A stretch of DNA of 64,000 bases from Artemisia argyi (Eukaryota > Streptophyta > Magnoliopsida > Asterales > Asteraceae), in NCBI GenBank assembly GCA_030686995.1, contig CM060708.1, forward strand, positions 182,078,115-182,142,114, in the 5' to 3' direction. Position 1 is the stretch's first letter. Each line of letters starts with the position of its first letter. The notes below the pieces were generated by a model. That model was not told the origin of the DNA and made no database searches. It saw only the letters and a program-made list of their open reading frames with translations. Made by a program: the position numbers and the translations under genes. Below, in pieces: positions 24,358 to 36,700 of this stretch.

Positions 24358-25717
24358 TCAAAGATTGATCATACCAATGTTTGCAATTAAAAATTGAAAC
24401 CTCCCCACATAAAAGTGTTTAGTGAGTAGATCAGCAACATTGTTATCAGTATGAATCTTAACAATTTGAATTAACTTCTTTTCATATCAATCTCTTATAA
24501 AATGATGCCTTATCTCAATATGTTTTGTTTTAGAATGAAAAACAACATTTTTAATTATGCAAAGTGTGCTGTTGTTATCAATATGAATTTTGGTGTTCGT
24601 GAAATTGTACCCATAATCCAGCAGTTGATTTTGCATCCAAAGCAGCTGTCCACAACAACTTGAAGCAGCCATATACTCAGCTTCAGTTGTAGAATTTGCA
24701 ACCACTGTTTGTTTCTTGCATTGCCATGACACCAATCTGTTTCCAAGAAATTGACAACCTCCTGTTGTAGACTTTCTATCCAGGCAAGCTCTAGCATAGT
24801 CACTATCTGAGTATGCTACCAAATCAAAAGGTGAATCCTTGGGATACCAGAGGCCCAATTTGGGTTGATGCCTTAGATACCTAAAAATTCTCTTCACTGC
24901 ATTGAGATGTGATTCTTTGGGACATACTTGGAATCTTGCACAGGCACAGACAGAAAACATAATATCAGGCCTTGAAGCTATAAGGTACATCAATGAACCA
25001 ATCATTGATTTGTACAAGTGAACATCTACTTCTTTTCCATTTTCATCCTTCAACAAAGGTTTGTTGGATTCCGTGGTTGTCTTTGCAGGCTTAGCATCTT
25101 CAAATCCAAACTTCTTCAAAATGTCATTGACATACTTATCCTGGCTAATAAATATGCCATCTTCCTTCTGTACAACTTGCAGACCCAAGAAGAAGGTGAG
25201 TTCTCCCATTGAACTCATAGCAAATTTATCCTTCATAAGCTTCTCAAAATCAACACACATAGCTCTGTTTGAAGAATCAAAGATGATATCATCAACAAAG
25301 ATTTGGACCAGTAAAATATCATCCTTTTGTCTTTTGAGAAACAAAGTCTTGTCAATATTTCCTCTACTAAACCCAGAATCTAACAAATATGTTGACAAGG
25401 TATCATACTGAGCTCTGGGAGCTTGATGTAAACCATAGATTGCTCTATTCACCTTGTAAACTTTGTCAGGATAGTCAGGGTCTTAAAAACCAGGTGGTTG
25501 AGACACATAAACTTCTTCTGTAATGGTCCCATACAGAAAATCACTTTTTACATCCATCTGATACACCACAAAATCTTTGTATGAAGCATAAGCCAAGAGT
25601 AATCTAATGGCTTCTATTCTTGCCACTGGTGCAAATACTTCATCATAGTCAAAGCCTTCTTGTTGAGTGTATCCTTGTGCTACTAACCTTGCCTTATTTC
25701 TAATGACTATGCCTCTT
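24358..25717 (-). pseudogene. Element B reverse transcriptase and RNase H, main part
   Basis: Copia RT read on the minus strand: [33 protein letters not shown], then FVDDIIFDSS as the catalytic VDD box. RNase H follows with AYSDSDYA, STTEAEYMAASS and TKHIEIRHHFIRD. A TGA at 24484-24486 cuts off a still-recognisable tail (VKIHTDNNVADLLTK) that ends at 24358. Another stop lies near 25480. The 5' end is interrupted by element C at the CTCTT target; the upstream part lies at 36052-36700. The first residues before [12 protein letters not shown] come from the LTR of C. Confidence 0.88.
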
Positions 25718-27143
25718 TGATGAGGCAAAAAATGAACCATTTTTATGGGGTCATTTTAGCCCGGATTCGAATTTATTTGATCAAATATTGCCCTAAATCG
25801 TTCCTTTTGTCATTTTACGTACTTTTGGAGTGAATTCTGGAAAAGGAAGCATTTTGGACGTTTTTGGAGCATAAAAGTGAAGAAAATGGCAAAGTCTTAA
25901 TTTTCCTTGCTGGGAACAGTACCTAACGGCGTCAAGAGTCTTCATGTGACGGCGTCAAGAGTAAAACAAGAGGTGGAAGTGGTGACGATCCAGTGAAAAC
26001 GTAACGGCATCATGTTTCGCCGTCATAGTTCAAGATATGGTGACAACCTAGAACTAAATTACACATGACGGCGTCAAATTTGGATCCAGGAAATCCGATC
26101 TCATTATGGGCGGCGAGTTGACGGCGTTCGAAATTCCTTCTTGATGCCTTCACCCTATAAAATCTGTATATAGTTTTGCAATTTTCATGCATTAAGAGAG
26201 GACGAAGTAGGGTGTAACTTTGGAGAAACCCTAGCACAAATATTACTGCTCTTTCAAGGGTTTTTACCCTTTAAAACCTTTCATGTTCAATTGAGATAAG
26301 TACTCTTTCAATTCAATCAATATGTCTATGTGTTGTTTGAATATATCTTACACTTGTCTTGAATTCAACATGCTAGGCTAGATCTCTTGTGTGTTTGCTT
26401 AGATGTAGTGACACCTAGATGTTGATTATGGGTTGATTGTTTGCTTATAGTTGTTACGGATGAATGATTTCGATGTTAGGCTTAAGAAAACTGGCCAACC
26501 TCCTATATGGTAATGTGCTTGAACATCTTAAGAAACATGAACCAATGCGTACTAGGTTATTATGGTTGTATTTAATGCATGAGCGAATTCTAATGATCCC
26601 ATGTTAGGAGCTTCTTTGCCGGCTCGACATAGGAGTGAAGTAGGAGCTTATAGAGTTGGGGAAGTACGTACGCCACCCCACGAATGGTATTAAGGAGTAT
26701 AACCTGTCATCCATGCAATTGTAACAAACTATCAACCTATAAAAGATATATAGGGAGTAATGAAACCTAAGTAAACAAAATTCTCCCTATTATTGTTCAC
26801 ACTACTAGTTTAATTAGCTTTATTTTCATTTCTGATATTTTATTTTGATTACATCTTAGTTATTAGGTTAGTTGACTAGCAACTAATTCCGCCCACTCTT
26901 CTAAAAAAACCGAGATTTTAATTGCTTTCATAAAATATAAAAATACAAGAAGAATCATCCCTCACCTCTAGACCTAGTTTTTAGGCTTTCTAATCCTAGC
27001 GACACTATTCCTGAGTTGAACGATCAATCCCCCGGTACTTGTCACTATACTATACTATAATGATTAGGTACACTACCTGGTGGGGGTTGTAAGCTTCTCG
27101 AGATCCCTCGAGAGGTAAAGCCTGGTGCGATTCCCACATATCA
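25718..27143 (+). repeat. 5' LTR of element C
   Basis: 1426 bp. TATA-like CCTATAAAATC at 26153-26163. Upstream lie degraded copies of a TGACGGCGTCA motif. It pairs with 34635-36051 and carries a short stretch (around 26815) missing from the partner. Confidence 0.93.
25924..26152 (+). promoter_or_regulatory. Degraded TGACGGCGTCA array in the 5' LTR of C
   Basis: Intact copies at 25946 and 26066. Altered copies at 25924 (TAACGGCGTCA), 26002 (TAACGGCATCA), 26119 and 26142. Changes are largely C-to-T or G-to-A. TGACG is the known core of plant TGA/bZIP sites, so a promoter role is inferred. Confidence 0.6.
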
Positions 27144-27149
27144 AGTTTT

Positions 27150-27168
27150 TGGCGCCGCAGCCCGGGGA
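27150..27168 (+). other. Primer-binding site of element C
   Basis: TGGCGCCGCAGCCCGGGGA, six bases after the LTR, resembles the TGGCGCCGTTGCCGGGGA site of Athila-like elements (tRNA-Asp type), with differences in the middle. Confidence 0.75.
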
Positions 27169-27313
27169 ATAGTTATTGTCTAGGTTAGGATTTCTTTTTA
27201 TTAGGTCTACTTGCTAGATTCCTTTCTAGTAAGATTTTATTTTTATTTTTAGGTTCTCTTTAGTCTCTCTTATTTCTTCGTGTCTTTGTTCGTAACCTTC
27301 ACCATCTGCCATC

Positions 27314-28526
27314 ATGGCAAATGACGATTTCTCTAACCTTAGAGTTACTAGGAGTTGTAGTTCCGCTAGAGACCTAGTTTTGCCCTATGCAGATCCTGAA
27401 AGGGAAATGCGTAGGCTAAGACGATCTCTCTTAACACCCGAACCATCCAGCATAGCTATCAATTTTGATGAGGCCCTTTCTGAAGAAAATTCAGACAATC
27501 ACCTCACACCCCCTAGCTCCCAATCCAACAACGATATGAGTACCCCTGAAACTCCCATTCTTAAGCGCGTTAAGGACTACTCATCCCCCGAATCCTCATG
27601 GCCTTTCAAATGCCATTGTCTTCCCAAACGAACACACCGATGAGGTCTTGCGTGCAAGCGATGTTTGGCTTATCCAAAGTGTGTGCAAGTTTTGCGGACT
27701 AGATGATGATGACCCGATTCAACACATCAAGGACTTCTAGAAAATAGTAGACACCCTCCATACGGATGGGGCCACTAGAAACACGTCCCGATTACGATTC
27801 TTCTCTTTCACTCTTTATGAAAAAGCCAAAGAATGGTATGATAGACTTCCCCCTGAGTCTATTTTCACATGGGAGCAACTTATATCCAAGTTTTATGAGA
27901 AGTTCTTTCCAGCAGGGAAAACCTCAGTATTGAGGGATAGGATCCTCCGCTTCCGAAAGGGAAAGGACGAACCCATCCATAAATCGTGGATTAGATTCAA
28001 GGATTTAAGAAGACAAGTTCCCCATCATGGCATCGAACTCTGGTTTCTGGTCCAAATCTTCTAGGACAATGTCTCCTCAAACGACCAGAACGGAATCAAC
28101 AATTCTAGAAAAGGGAAATTAGCCAATCTTAGCATCGAGGAAGGGTGGAATAGGATTGAGGAATATGCTCAAGACCAGGATGACACTTGGAATGAACCTG
28201 AGTCGATTGCCAGCATGTCTGAAATCATACAAACACCCTCAGATCGGCTAAGAAAAATTCACAAAATAATGGAATACCTTGCGGGGTGGCGAACAATTAA
28301 ACAACTTTCAAATCCCTACTTAATCTGCGACTACTGTGGGGCCCGCACGAGGTAGAGGAATGTGGAGGAGAAACCACGACCGAACATGCGTGTTTGTCAG
28401 GACATGACATCTACGCTGACCCCTCCCTTTTGCCTTTTTACCAAAACGATGATTATACCCTTTGGGGAAATCTGGTGAAAAGAAAAGAAGGGGAGGAAGG
28501 CCCTGAATACATAATCAGGAGCACTT
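27314..28526 (+). pseudogene. Element C gag
   Basis: ATG at 27314 begins MANDDFSNLRVTRSCSSARD. The retroviral-type gag domain follows (27749-28060: RLRFFSFTLYEKAKEWYDRL, then WEQLISKFYEKFFP). A zinc-knuckle-like CDYCG...PHEVEECG near 28329-28375 contains a 1-base loss. Breaks: frame change near 27610, stops at about 27738 and 28063, and more beyond. Gag forms the virus-like particle in the cytoplasm. Confidence 0.75.
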
Positions 28527-29483
28527 TTGAAGATGACCTCAGTCGCTTCACTCAAGAATGACATGAAAGAATGGTTCAACAAGCTTAACTCCACCCTTGA
28601 TGACCAAGACAGGCCATCAGTAAGCCAAAAAGACCCCCTGCTCGCGGTGACTACTCGAGCTGGAACAACAACCAAGGACCCTCCTTATCCGAGCTCACAT
28701 CCTATCACTATTGATCCAAGCGAGCCCCACGAGGAGGAAGGTAATGTGAGCAACGAGGCTCCCGAACAACCTTCCCTGATGACCCCATCCCCATCAACTC
28801 CACCTAACCAACCTGTGAGAATCCCATTCCCATCCCGCCTAAAGAACCAGAAAATTGAGAACGATAATAAGAGATTCTTGTCATATCTAAAAGATTCAGT
28901 GGTCACCAAACCTCTCCTTGATGCTTGCTATCACATGCCAAAGTATAGCTCATACTTTAAAAAATTACTCGCCAACCGAAAGAAACTCGAGGGTCTTGTG
29001 ACTCTGGGGGAAGAATGTTCGGTGGTGACCCATCGAGGGCTACTAAAAAAGGTAGACGATCCAGGCAGGTTCACCTTGCCCTGTTCCATAGGATCTCTAT
29101 CAATAAAGAATGCTCTTGCCGATTTAGGGGCGAGCATCAACCTCATGCCTCACTCCATGTTCCTCAAACTAAGATACTCCAGACTAAAGCCTACCCGTAT
29201 GAACATCCAACTAGCCGATAGATCGGTCAAATATCCCGTAGGGATATGCGAGAATGTGCTAGTCAAAGTTGGAAAATTCAAATTTCCGGTTGACTTCGTG
29301 ATCTTGGAGATGGAGGAGAATGACTTGGTGCCCATCATCTTAGGGAGACTATTTCTTGCTACCGCTCGTGCAGTCATTGATGCTCATGACGGCAAGTTAA
29401 CCTTACGAGTAGGAACCGATAGCTTAACCTTTGACATTAAAGACACTATGAATCTCTCTCTCGAAGCAGCTAACCGACTCTAA
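28527..29483 (+). pseudogene. Element C protease region
   Basis: Open for 318 codons. Low-complexity linker (residues 25-105), then an Athila-type aspartic protease: FTLPCSIGSLSIKNALADLG with DLGA as active site (Asp about residue 199), NLMPHSMF, and PIILGRLFLATARAVIDAHD. The start at 28527 is simply the first in-frame start after upstream breaks; in the element the sequence would be part of a Gag-Pol polyprotein. This is the best preserved portion of C. Confidence 0.82.
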
Positions 29484-30867
29484 TTTCATCGGAGAGGTCG
29501 ATGAATTTACGGATGTCATTGAAAACTATGTTGATGAGCAGATCGAAGAAGGCTGGTTACGGGATGAGAGTTTCCTCCCCATATTAGAGGAAGAAAAGGT
29601 GGAGGGCGTTAGAGAAGTCTCCTTCTACCCTAGACAAGAGACCACTAAACAGCTCGAACTCCAAAAACCCGAAAACAAGCTTAAGCCCTCTATTATCGAA
29701 CCACCCAAGCTAGAGCTTAAAGAACTCCCTAACCACCTAGAGTATGCCTTCCTTCATGGAGAGGATCAACTGCCAGTAATCATAAACTCCTCCCTCGAAC
29801 ATGAACAAAAAGGTAAGCTCTTAGAAGTCCTAAAGAAGTATAAGGGAGTCCTTGCATGGAGTGTAGCCGACATTGAAGGGATTGACTAAACTTTTTGCAC
29901 GCATAAGATTCTTGTGGAAGAAAACTATAAACCTGCCGTGTAACCCCAGAGGCGGGTGAATCCCAACATTAAGGAGGTAGTGAAGAAAGAAGTCATCAAA
30001 CTTTTGGATGCATGACTGATTTACCCAATTTCGGATAGCCCGTGGGCCAGTCCTGTACAGGTTGTACCAAAGAAAGGTGGAATGACTGTGGTGAAAAATG
30101 ACAAAGGTGAGATGGTACCCCAGAGAATGGTTACTAGCTGGCGGGTATGCATCGATTATAGAAAGCTCAATGATGCCACAAGGAAGGATCACTTTCCCTT
30201 ATCATTCATTGACCAAATGTTGGAAAGATTATCTGGGCACGAGTATTACTGTTTCTTGGATGGGTTCTCGGGATATTTCCAAATCCCCATAGCACCTGAG
30301 GACCAAGAGAAAACCACGTTTACTTGCCCTTATGGAACGTTCGCCTATAAAAGAATGCCTTTTGGGCTGTGTAACGCTCCCGCCACCTTTCAGCAATGCA
30401 TGACTGCAATCTTTCACGAATTAATGGAAGACAGCATGGAAGTTTTCATGGATGACTTTTTGGTCTTCAAGAACTCTTTCGACCGCTGTCTTGCTAATCT
30501 AGAAAAAATGCTCAAACGTTGTGAAGAAACCAACTTGGTCTTAAATTGGGAAAAATGCCATTTTATGGTAAAAGAAGGGATTGTGTTAGGACATAAGGTC
30601 TCAGGGAATGGGATTGAGGTGGACCAAGAAAAAGTGGAAGCTATATCTAAATTACCTTATCCCACGACTGTTAAGGCAATACGCAGCTTCTTGGGCCACG
30701 CCGGGTTCTACCGGAGATTCATCAAAGATTTCTCTAAAATAGCTCGGCCAATGACTCAATTGCTGGTGAAAGATGCCCCTTTCGATTTCTCTCAAGAATG
30801 CAAGGATACATTCGATCTCCTGACAAAGGAGCTCACGCAAGCCCCAATCATGGTTACACCCAACTAG
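29484..30867 (+). pseudogene. Element C reverse transcriptase
   Basis: A linker with PPKLELKELPNHLEYAFL (around 29700) leads to gypsy RT. Stops at about 29887, 29941 and 30013 separate it from 30082-30867, which is open: WRVCIDYRKLNDATRKDHFP, FLDGFSGYFQIPIAP with the first catalytic Asp (residue 60), and VFMDDF with the Asp pair (124-125), followed by LGHKVS and GHAGFYRRFIKDFSKIARP. It ends at TAG 30865-30867, where gypsy relatives have Trp. RT copies the element RNA into DNA in the particle. Confidence 0.9.
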
Positions 30868-31300
30868 GAGTTGCCTTTCGAAATCATGTGCGATGCTAGC
30901 GACTATGCTGTCGGGGCAGTATTAGGCCAAAGGCATGAAAAACTATTCTAACCTATTTACTACGCTAGCAAAAACTATGAATCCCGCTCAAGAGAATTAC
31001 TCTACCACCGAAAAAGAATTATTAGCTGTAGTGTTCGCCTTCGACAAATTTCGTCAATATCTTGTCCTTTCAAAGACAGTTGTTTTCACTAATCACTCGA
31101 CTCTCCGATATCTTTTTGCTAAGCAAGATGCTAAACCACGGCTAATTTGGTGGATCTTGTTGTTACAAGAGTTTGATGTTTAAATTCGTGATAAAAGGGG
31201 GGGCGGAGAATTTGGCTGCTGATCACCTTTCTCATCTTGAAAATCCCCTTAATGAGCTTGATAGAAGCGAGATTCGGGATTTATTCCCTGACGAATAACT
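30868..31300 (+). pseudogene. Element C RNase H
   Basis: Continues the RT frame: [20 protein letters not shown], then a TAA where relatives have Gln, then [27 protein letters not shown] and [20 protein letters not shown] at 31181-31183 and an expanded run of G (about 31196) break it again before AADHLSHLENP. Confidence 0.85.
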
Positions 31301-31301
31301 C

Positions 31302-32559
31302 ATGTCAATGACAGATTATGAACCTTGGTACGCTGATTTTGCTAACTATCTTGCAAGCAGGCTCATTCCGGAACATATGACTAGATACGAAAAGAAAAGG
31401 TTCTTTACCCAACTAAAATACTACTTCTGGGATGAACCATTTTTATTCCGAAGGTGTCCTGATCAAATAATCAGACGTTGTGTTTCGGGAAATGAGGCAA
31501 TAAAGATCATGAAAGAGTGTCATTCTGGCCCTTCTGGGGGCCATCATAGGATAAATACCACCGCACGAAAGATTTTTGATGCGGGATTCTATTGGCCCAC
31601 GATATTTCGTGATGTTAAAGAAATGATACAAGCATGTGATGCATGTCAATGGGCCGGAAATATATCAAACAGAGATGAAGCACCTCAGAATTTTATACAA
31701 GTATGTGAGGTTTTCGACGTCTGGGGAATCGACTTCATGGGACCCTTTCCATCTTCAGGGGGGAATGAATACATTTTAGTTGCCATCGATTATGTTTCAA
31801 AATGGGTATAGGCACAAGCCCTTAGGACCAACGATGCTAGGGGTAGTTATTCATTTCCTGAAAAAGCTGTTCGCTAGGTTCGGCATTCCTAAAGCTCTCA
31901 TTAGTGATAGGGGGACCCAATTTTGCAATGCACAAATGGAAAGGGTCATGAAGAGATATGGAGTGTCCCATCGATTTTCCACCGCCTATCACCCACAAAC
32001 CAATGGTCAGGTTAAAAACACCAATAGGGCAATTAAAAGAATAGTAGAAAAAATGGTTAATCAAAATAGAAAAGACTGGTCATTTAAAGTCGATGAGGCC
32101 TTATGGGCATTCTGAACTGCCTACAAGACACCTATTGGAACAACCCCGTTCCGCATGCTTTATGGTAAGGCATGTCACCTTCCGGTCGAACTAGAGCATA
32201 AGGTTTATTGGGCGCTTAAGGCATGTAATTTAGACTATACAATCGCCAGAACAAATAGGTTCTTGCAACTCCATGAGCTTGATGAGCTAAGGTTAGAAGC
32301 GTATGAATCTTCCATTACATATAAGGAGAGAGCGAAAAGATGGCATGACCAGCGAATTAAGAAACCTAAGGAATTTTCAGAAGGGGACAAAGTCCTATTG
32401 TATAATTCTCGGTTAAGGTTATTTCTCGGGAAACTCAAGTCTAAATGGTATGGGCCCTTTACGGTGAAAACTTCCTCTAAAACTGGAGTTGTTGTGTTAA
32501 TAGACGATGAAAATAGAGAGTTTACTGTCAACATATGTAAAACATTATCAAGAAAGTAG
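31302..32559 (+). pseudogene. Element C integrase
   Basis: Zinc-binding part with [10 protein letters not shown] and CDACQWAG. Core with [10 protein letters not shown] (first Asp) and ISDRGTQFCN (second Asp). The third catalytic residue, 35 residues further on, is Lys in GQVKNTNRAIK instead of Glu. Breaks: TAG at 31809, a one-base gain near 31838 in a G run, and TGA at 32113-32115 in place of an expected Arg. The C-terminal part contains [18 protein letters not shown] and ends at 32559. Confidence 0.88.
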
Positions 32560-34634
32560 TAATGAGATGATTAGTGAGGAGGATGTAACATTTGAAGATG
32601 AGGTCACGTAATTGCCCATGACCTTAAGTCTAGCTACAAGACTCGTAAATAAAGAAAACCGCTTCTTGGGAGGCAACCCATGCTTTGTGTGATTTTTATT
32701 TGTTTGATTGTTATTTGCTTCCGTATGCATGCTTTATTTTTATTGTTGGTAGATCATGTTTCAAAATAAAATTGTGAAAATTCTTTATTTTGTTGTTTAA
32801 CTTCGTCTTAACTTCTTATAAAGTTATTTTGCAAAAGATAAGTGTAAGGAGAAACCCCAAATTTGTTTTTAAGAATGAAATTGATCATGATTCTCCACAA
32901 TATTAAATGGACATGTGTATTAATATTTGTTAGAGTCAAATGCTTGTATCGAGTCATAATGATGTTTTGCATAATTTTCCAGGAAGTAGGACATAAGTCT
33001 TTCCAGATTTCATTCTTTTACCTATTTCACTTTTACATTCTTTAATTGAACATTGGGGACAATGTTCATCCTAAGTGTAAGGGGAGGGTAAATGATGATA
33101 CCTAATACGATACACTTGCACTTGAGTTTGTTTGTTTGATGGAAGGTGTGTAATAAAACTAAGAGAAATACTTGTTAGTGTAATTTTAGCGCCAAATTTA
33201 AATTTTTTTTACAACATTCAGGAGTGAAACTTTAGCCATCGCAGTAGGAGTAGTATGACTAGCACAAAACCGTACTATTTAGAAAAATTTTCCACCAAAA
33301 TATGTGAGGTTTGCCTTTAGATTTGATAGGAAAAGCATTTACTATTAGTGCTTATGAGTGTACCGGTAGCATTTAGATTCTAGAACTTGCGTTAGTGATG
33401 CATCCCGAAATCGCTAGTGATACTACATTCGTGTAGTAGTATTTACTACATGATAAGAGGCATTAGGATCACCCTTGTGTTAAACCCGTATCATAATTAC
33501 TTGACCATTTAGGTCATATTACTTGGCTAGTAAAGTCAATTAATTTTCCCCACACCTTAGCGTTGTACTCATTTTTAGTACACGAAACCCCTAGTACACC
33601 CCTCCGAGCCTATCTTTTCATTTCTAACTTTAAGCATCTTACTTAAAGGAAGAATTTGTTGCAACCCACTTAAATGTACACGCAAATCGCCTTAGCCTTC
33701 CGTGTATTCACTCATCTTTAGTGCATTATTGTTACATGTTAAACTCTTAGTTAATTATCTAATTGATTACATGGTTGCTAAGTTGAGTCATATCTTGTAC
33801 ATATTGTTTTGGGACGATTGGGACTCATGGGTAAAGTACTTGTGTTATGGAGTAATGGGGAAGAACATCATATTATTACCCCCATATGTGCGTTAATCTT
33901 AAAAGTACTCCAAGTGTTTTGATTATCTTGATTCGAGTCATTAGATTAGTTTATTGTAAAGTATGTAAAAATTCAAGTGTAAGGGGAATGTTCATTCCCT
34001 ATGATGTATTATTTTGGATGGTAGGGTAAAAGTGTATGAAAAAAATAAAATCGAAAAAAAAATAGAAAAAGAAAAGATAAAAAAAAAAGAGAAAAAACAT
34101 ACGGACTACCATCCCGTTTCATTCTATGTTTATTTTATGCTTTTGTTATTTTTGATTTATTAGCTTAAGTCGAGTCTAGTCTTGGCTTAGCAACGTCATA
34201 TTGTACATGTAATTAACCAAGATGATTAACTCGCCACCAATAAAGATTGCCTATATCCAATAAAACCGTGTATTCCATATCCATACACCTAATGTTATAA
34301 CCCTTTGAAAGACCTCTTTGATAGTTTATCCTAGGTGCTTACGCCAAGTGGTGGAGATTTGATCCTTTCCCAAGCTTATGGTAATCTATTTTGATATGAC
34401 ATGTTGTGAGAGATGTTTTTCATTTCCATATTGTGATATATACTTTATTACACCCGAGAGATGTGAGTATCTAGGTGCTAGTGTATGACCTCTGTGCTTG
34501 TCTTTGGTCTTTAGTGGAACGATTATTTGTTGTAATTACTTTTATATTAGTGTTAAATAACCCCTAACTTGTATTTTGATTAGAATAAAAGCGCATTTGC
34601 TTGAGGACAAGAAAATCTCAAGTGTAAGGGTGTA
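32560..34634 (+). other. Post-integrase region of element C, no ORF
   Basis: 2 kb without a recognisable protein, where some Athila elements carry an env-like ORF; none is visible. It contains CGCTTCTTGGGAGGCAACCC (32659-32678), a phrase I recall as conserved 3' of pol in such gypsy elements. Three related phrases built on AAGTGTAAGGG lie at about 33075, 33979 and 34619; the last sits beside the 3' LTR and probably acts as the polypurine tract. Confidence 0.6.
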
Positions 34635-36051
34635 TGATGAGGTGAAAAATGAACCGTTTTTAGGGGTCATTTTAGCACGGATTCGAATTTATTTGATCAA
34701 ATATTGCCCTAAATCGTTCCTCTTGTCATTTTAGGTACTTTTGGAGTGAATTCTAGAAAAGGAAGCATTTTGGACGTTTTTGGAGCATAAAAGTGAAGAA
34801 AATGGCAAAGTCTTAATTTTTCTTGCTGGGAACAGTACCTGACGGCGTTTAAGAGTCTTCATGTGACGGCGTCAAGAGTAAAACAAGAGGTGGAAGTGGT
34901 GACGGTCCAGTGAAAACGTGACGGCGTCACGTTTGGCCGTCATGGTTCAAGATATGGTGACGGCCTAGAACTAAATTACACATGACGGCGTCAAATCTGG
35001 ATCTAGGCAATCCGATCTCATTATGGGCGGCGAGTTGACGGTGTCAAAAATTCCTTCTTGACGCCGTCACCCTATAAAATCTATATATAGTTTTGCAATT
35101 TTCATTCATTAAGAGAGGCACAAGTAGGGTGTAACTTCGGAGAAACCCTAGCATGAATATTACTGCTCTTTCAAGGGTTTTTACCCTTTGAAACCTTTCA
35201 TGTTCAATTGAGATAAGTACTCTTTTAATTCAATCAATATGTCTATGTGTTGTTTGAATATATCTTACACTTGTCTTGAATTCAACATGCTAGGCTAGAT
35301 CTCTTGTGTGTTTGGTTAGATGTAGTTAAACCTAGATGTTGATTATGGGTTGATTGTTTGTTTATAGTTGTCACGGATGAATGATTTCGATGTTAGGCTT
35401 AAGAAAACTGGCCAACCTCCTATATGGTAATGTGCTTGAACGTCTTAAGAAACATGAACCAATGCGTACTAGGTTATTATGGTTGTATTTAATGCATGAG
35501 CGAATTCTAATGATCCCATGTTAGGAGCTTCTTAGCCGGCTCGACATAGGAGTGAAGTAAGAGCTTATAGAGTTGGGGAAGTACGTACGCCACCCCACGA
35601 ATGGTATTAAGGAATATAACCCGTCATCCATGCAATTGTAACAAACTATCAACCTGTAAAAGATATCTAGGGAGTAATGAAACCTAAGTAAACACAATTC
35701 TCCCTATTATTGTTCACACCACTAGTTTTATTTTCATTTCTGATATTTTATTTTGATTGCATCTTAGTTATTGGGTTAGTTGACTAGCAACTAATTCTGC
35801 CCACTCTTCTAAAAAAACCGAGATTTTAATTGCTTTCATAAAATATAAAAATACAAAAAGAATCATCCCTCACCTCTAGACATAGTTTTTAGGCTTTCTA
35901 ATCCTAGCGACACTATTCTTGAGTTGAACGATCAATCCCCCGGTACTTGTCACTATACTATACTACAACGATCAGGTACACTGCCTGGTGGGGGTTGCAA
36001 GCTTCTCGAGATCCCTCAAGAGGTAAAGCCTGGTGCGATTCCCACGTATCA
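34635..36051 (+). repeat. 3' LTR of element C
   Basis: 1417 bp, TGATGAGGTG to CACGTATCA. Better preserved than the 5' copy at its CpG-containing motif. TATA-like CCTATAAAATC near 35070. Confidence 0.93.
34840..35070 (+). promoter_or_regulatory. TGACGGCGTCA array upstream of the TATA box, 3' LTR of C
   Basis: Copies or variants at 34840, 34864, 34919, 34936 (reverse), 34958, 34983, 35036 and 35059, all within 230 bp of the TATA-like box. The motif is palindromic around GGC, pairing TGACG with CGTCA, the core recognised by plant TGA-type bZIP factors. Binding is inferred. Confidence 0.65.
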
Positions 36052-36700
36052 CTCTTTCATCTCTTTTGCATCTGAAAACCCATTTAGTGCCAATCACTCT
36101 TTTCCCATTTGGCAAATCAACCAAAGTCCATACTTCTTGTAGTTTGAATTGCAGAAGCTCATCTTGCATTGCTTCTACCCAACTTGCTTCTTGTAAGGCT
36201 TTGTAAGTATTCTTGGGTTCATTTTGAGATAGAAAATAGGAAAACAAGCAATTATGTAGATCTTTGTGACTGTTTCTTTGATGCAGAGATCTTGCAAAGA
36301 AACTTTGATGTTGTAGATCTTTCAGCTCTTTAGTCATTCTTCTTGTTTGAACAGATGATGTTGGATCACCAATAATTTGTTCTTTGGGATAATTCTTGTG
36401 AACTCTTGTGGTAGTAGTGGTACTAACAGGAATGTTTAGTTCAAAATTAGTAATGTCTGCATCAGCTCCAAATAGTTTACCATCAAGAGGTTCATCATCT
36501 GTATCATAGTAGATATTTGCTAGAGGAGGCATATTTGGATCATTAGGATAGTTTGGATCAGCAAAAGACCTACCCCGAGTGTGAAAAAAAGGAAACTTTG
36601 GTGAAGAAGCAGAGTTAGTAGGCTTGGCAGTAGAATTGGTTGAAGCAGTAGTTGTTTGTTTTGGCCTAGCAGTAGAGTCTTCTGAGTCAGCACTAGAGTC
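36052..36700 (-). pseudogene. Element B RT, N-terminal part and linker
   Basis: The minus strand reads a Ser/Thr-rich linker (DSSADSEDSTARPKQTTTAS region), then the conserved RT entry (EASWVEAMQDELLQFKLQEV, WTLVDLPNGKRVIGTKWVFR). It stops at element C. After removal of C and one CTCTT copy the frame meets [14 protein letters not shown] at 25717. A stop lies near 36700 and a frame change near 36530. Confidence 0.85.

Larger units (their letters stand above)
25718..36051 (+). mobile_element. Element C: Athila-type Ty3/gypsy retrotransposon
   Basis: 10,334 bp, inserted into RT of element B. LTRs 25718-27143 and 34635-36051 (TGATGAGG...TATCA), CTCTT on both sides (25713-25717, 36052-36056). A gypsy primer-binding site of the TGGCGCCG type follows the left LTR. 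Gene order gag, protease, RT, RNase H, integrase identifies gypsy. The protease/linker sequence and the long spacer before the 3' LTR fit Athila. Many stops and frameshifts are present and the integrase catalytic Glu is Lys, so it is dead. The LTRs differ at roughly 65 sites by eye, mostly transitions. Confidence 0.92.

Noticed and set aside
28397..28675. Minus-strand ORFs across element C
   Set aside because: All overlap recognisable plus-strand gag, protease, RT or integrase and have no features of their own.
32560..34634. env-like gene in element C
   Set aside because: No frame of useful length or membrane-segment pattern is present where Athila env-like ORFs would lie.
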